Below are positions 4,543-6,443 of a DNA stretch of 6,443 bases, one piece after another. The translations under genes were made by a program, and so were the position numbers. Position 1 is the stretch's first letter. Every line of letters begins with the position of its first letter. The notes below the pieces were generated by a model that was given only the letters and a program-made list of their open reading frames with translations, ran no database searches and was not told the origin of the DNA. The stretch is from JACMMS01 sp043772865 (GTDB lineage Bacteria; Pseudomonadota; Gammaproteobacteria; Burkholderiales; Methylophilaceae): assembly GCA_043772865.1 (NCBI GenBank), contig JAYVFU010000009.1, forward strand, positions 1-6,443, in the 5' to 3' direction.

Positions 4543-6443
4543 TTATTTATTTTCGTTTAACAACGTCATTGCATCACTTAAATCTACAGCGGAATCGGCA
4601 TAGCTTTGCCATGGATCGTTACCTTTATCTAATCGGGTGTGTGCATTAGCTACATGCCATTGGTCACTACTTTTCAATTTTTCAAGCTCGTTCCAATTTA
4701 CAGGTATAGAAATTCCCATGCCTGCACGCGCGCGGGCAGACCAAGCACAAACGGTAGTTGCCTCTAAGTCATTACGTAAATAATCTATAAAAATTTTACC
4801 AACACGGTTTTTAGGGCCACTTTTAGCGACAAATCTAGATGGTATGGTTTTGCTCATATGGGTGACAATGGTCTGCGAAAATGTTTTAACTTTTCCCCAA
4901 TCGTGTTTTTTCTGAATGGGAACGACCACATGCAAACCTTTACCACCGCTGGTTTTTAAAAAAGCAGGTAAATGCAATTGCGATAAAAAAGCGCGCATTA
5001 ATTGTGCAGCTTCTTGCACTTGCTGCCATTGCACATTATCTCCAGGATCCAAATCGAATATCATGCGGTCAGGCTTATCTAGCGATAAATTTCCGTTGTG
5101 GGTGTGAAACTCAATGACATTCCACTGTGCAGAAAATGCGATACCTTCTTTATCCTTAATCTCAATCAACGCAGGTTTATCATCTGGTTGATTGATTTTC
5201 TTTACACCAGTTAAATTTTTATTATCTGCATGTTTTTGAAAGAATAATTCTTCGTCTAAACCACCAGGTGCTCTTAAAAAAGAAACAGGGCGCTGCTTTA
5301 GATGTGGCATCATTAAATCACCTACCAATTGATAGTAGCGAACCAAGTCTAGTTTGGTGATACCACTTTTAGCGTCAATTACGCGGTCGGGATGAGTGAT
5401 TGACAGTGCGTTAGCAGGCCTCTTTTTAAGATGGCTGTTTAACACTGAAGGTTTATCATCAGCACTTAACGCCGATGTTAGATGCTCTTTTACCACTGCT
5501 TCAGGTTTTTTATCCATTCTTAATCCTATAAATACGGCATGTCTGATATGCCCACTTTTTGTCCATTCTCCAAATTCAATTTCGGCAATTAAAACGGGTT
5601 TTACCCATGTGGTATTTTTTGGAGCGGCAAATGGAAATGTAGTAGGGCTTTCAGGTATAGCGATTAAATCTAACTTATTTTTAATATCGGCCAATGTTGT
5701 TTGATTAAACCCAGTGCCGACATTGCCTGCGTGAATTAGATCGGCATGTTCGTTATAAACAGCCAATAGCAAAGCGCCGAAATGTTTACGTAAACCATTG
5801 GGAGCTGTATACCCAATAATGATAAATTCCTGCCTTTTGGTGCATTTAAGTTTTAACCAATCGGTTGTACGGGCAGCAACATAAGGCGCATCGGCACGCT
5901 TAAGAATAATGCCTTCTAAACCCAATTTGCAGGCCGATTTTAGTAAATCATGAGGGGATTCATCAAAATCATCACTTAATCGAATGCTGGCTGAATCATG
6001 AGTGGACAGCAAATTTTTTAATATTGCGCGCCTATCTATTAATGGTAACAAGCGTAAATCGTAGCCATCAAAATAAACCACATCAAACAGATACAGCACA
6101 AGTTGTTGTAGTTGATTTGTTTCAAACGCAAATTGTAAAGCACCAAAATCTGGTAAACCTTGTGCATTATTTAGCACAATTTCGCCATCATACCAACCTG
6201 ATGGCAAACCCAATAAAGCCATTTGCTGCTGTAAAAATAAAAGCTTATGCGTCCAATCATTGCCATTACGGGTAAAAAATTTTATTTCACCCAGTTTAAT
6301 TTGCACTAATAAGCGGTATCCATCAAATTTAATTTCAGTGATATAACGTTTTGTATCTGCTGGTATTTTTTCGGCTAAAGTGGCAAGTTGTGGTTTTAGA
6401 TGTTCTGGTAGATCTGCTTTAATGGCTTTTTTTAAAATGTCTT
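4543..6443 (-). CDS. ligD: NHEJ DNA ligase D (ligase plus polymerase domains), N-terminus cut by window edge
   Basis: The frame is open through the right edge, giving 632 visible residues; the N-terminus is missing. The GTG at 6304-6306 is internal, because upstream codons encode TEIKFDGYRLL with the AMP-accepting lysine at visible residue 38 (codon 6328-6330). Further ligase motifs (visible numbering): YDGEI (84-88), LFDVVYFDG (118-126), EGIILKR (176-182), DWLKLKC (194-200) and WTKSGHIRHAVFIGLR (293-308). The polymerase/primase domain starts near LSITHPDRVID (346-356) and holds LRAPGG (389-394), FDLDPG with metal ligands D463 and D465, TSGGKGLH (497-504) and IDYLRN with D553. The order Lig then Pol is that of Pseudomonas-type LigD, which carries an N-terminal phosphoesterase domain; whether that domain exists here lies beyond the window. 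LigD fills in and seals double-strand ends held by Ku, encoded eight bases downstream. No active-site residue visible is lost. Confidence 0.95.
   Translation of the reverse strand, partial: DILKKAIKADLPEHLKPQLATLAEKIPADTKRYITEIKFDGYRLLVQIKLGEIKFFTRNGNDWTHKLLFLQQQMALLGLPSGWYDGEIVLNNAQGLPDFGALQFAFETNQLQQLVLYLFDVVYFDGYDLRLLPLIDRRAILKNLLSTHDSASIRLSDDFDESPHDLLKSACKLGLEGIILKRADAPYVAARTTDWLKLKCTKRQEFIIIGYTAPNGLRKHFGALLLAVYNEHADLIHAGNVGTGFNQTTLADIKNKLDLIAIPESPTTFPFAAPKNTTWVKPVLIAEIEFGEWTKSGHIRHAVFIGLRMDKKPEAVVKEHLTSALSADDKPSVLNSHLKKRPANALSITHPDRVIDAKSGITKLDLVRYYQLVGDLMMPHLKQRPVSFLRAPGGLDEELFFQKHADNKNLTGVKKINQPDDKPALIEIKDKEGIAFSAQWNVIEFHTHNGNLSLDKPDRMIFDLDPGDNVQWQQVQEAAQLMRAFLSQLHLPAFLKTSGGKGLHVVVPIQKKHDWGKVKTFSQTIVTHMSKTIPSRFVAKSGPKNRVGKIFIDYLRNDLEATTVCAWSARARAGMGISIPVNWNELEKLKSSDQWHVANAHTRLDKGNDPWQSYADSAVDLSDAMTLLNENK

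Noticed and set aside
5396..5704. 102-residue open frame on the + strand inside ligD
   Set aside because: Antisense to conserved ligase motifs, no ribosome site or family resemblance; a shadow frame.
1..6443. Search for mobile elements, CRISPR repeats, tRNA or other RNA genes
   Set aside because: No tandem repeats with regular spacing, no transposase or integrase motifs, no terminal inverted repeats with target duplications and no cloverleaf-like segments; gaps between genes are at most 157 bp.

Overview
The window looks like chromosomal DNA from a low-GC (roughly 40% by eye) Gram-negative bacterium, most likely a proteobacterium. That view rests on the gene content: bacterial NHEJ ligase and Ku, a ligase-associated helicase/phosphoesterase pair, a CAD-type alcohol dehydrogenase, and a YghA-like SDR. 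A methylotrophic betaproteobacterium or a similar low-GC lineage would fit, but the sequence alone does not settle the genus. There are no RNA genes, insertion sequences, CRISPR arrays or phage genes. The window is almost fully coding.

Layout, left to right. On the + strand: the C-terminal end of a Lhr-like DEXH helicase (1-306, cut by the left edge), then pdeM, a metallophosphoesterase (337-993). After a 157-bp AT-rich gap comes a zinc-dependent, probably NADPH-preferring alcohol/aldehyde dehydrogenase (1151-2215). After a 77-bp gap carrying a perfect 10-bp inverted repeat comes a DNA-deoxyinosine (hypoxanthine) glycosylase (2293-2811). On the - strand, reading from the right edge leftward: ligD, the multidomain NHEJ ligase/polymerase (4543 to beyond 6443, N-terminus cut by the right edge), ku (3740-4534), and a YghA/YhdF-like SDR oxidoreductase (2825-3691). 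The two gene sets converge with only 13 bp between the glycosylase and SDR stop codons.

The theme is DNA repair. LigD and Ku form the bacterial non-homologous end-joining machine and look translationally coupled. The helicase and PdeM belong to the separate 'ligase-associated DNA damage response' set, whose ATP-dependent ligase and exonuclease partners would be expected to the left of the window. The glycosylase adds base-excision repair of deaminated adenine. The two oxidoreductases may detoxify reactive carbonyls or serve in general stress, but that link is inferred from position only.

I see no clearly undescribed system. All seven genes fall in recognisable families. What is worth a second look is the packing of two ligase-based repair modules and a glycosylase side by side, the inverted repeat abutting the glycosylase start codon, and an altered PG motif in the SDR. 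The ligD frame also runs to the right edge without a stop and contains the catalytic lysine at 6328-6330, so a start at the internal GTG (6304-6306) would be wrong.
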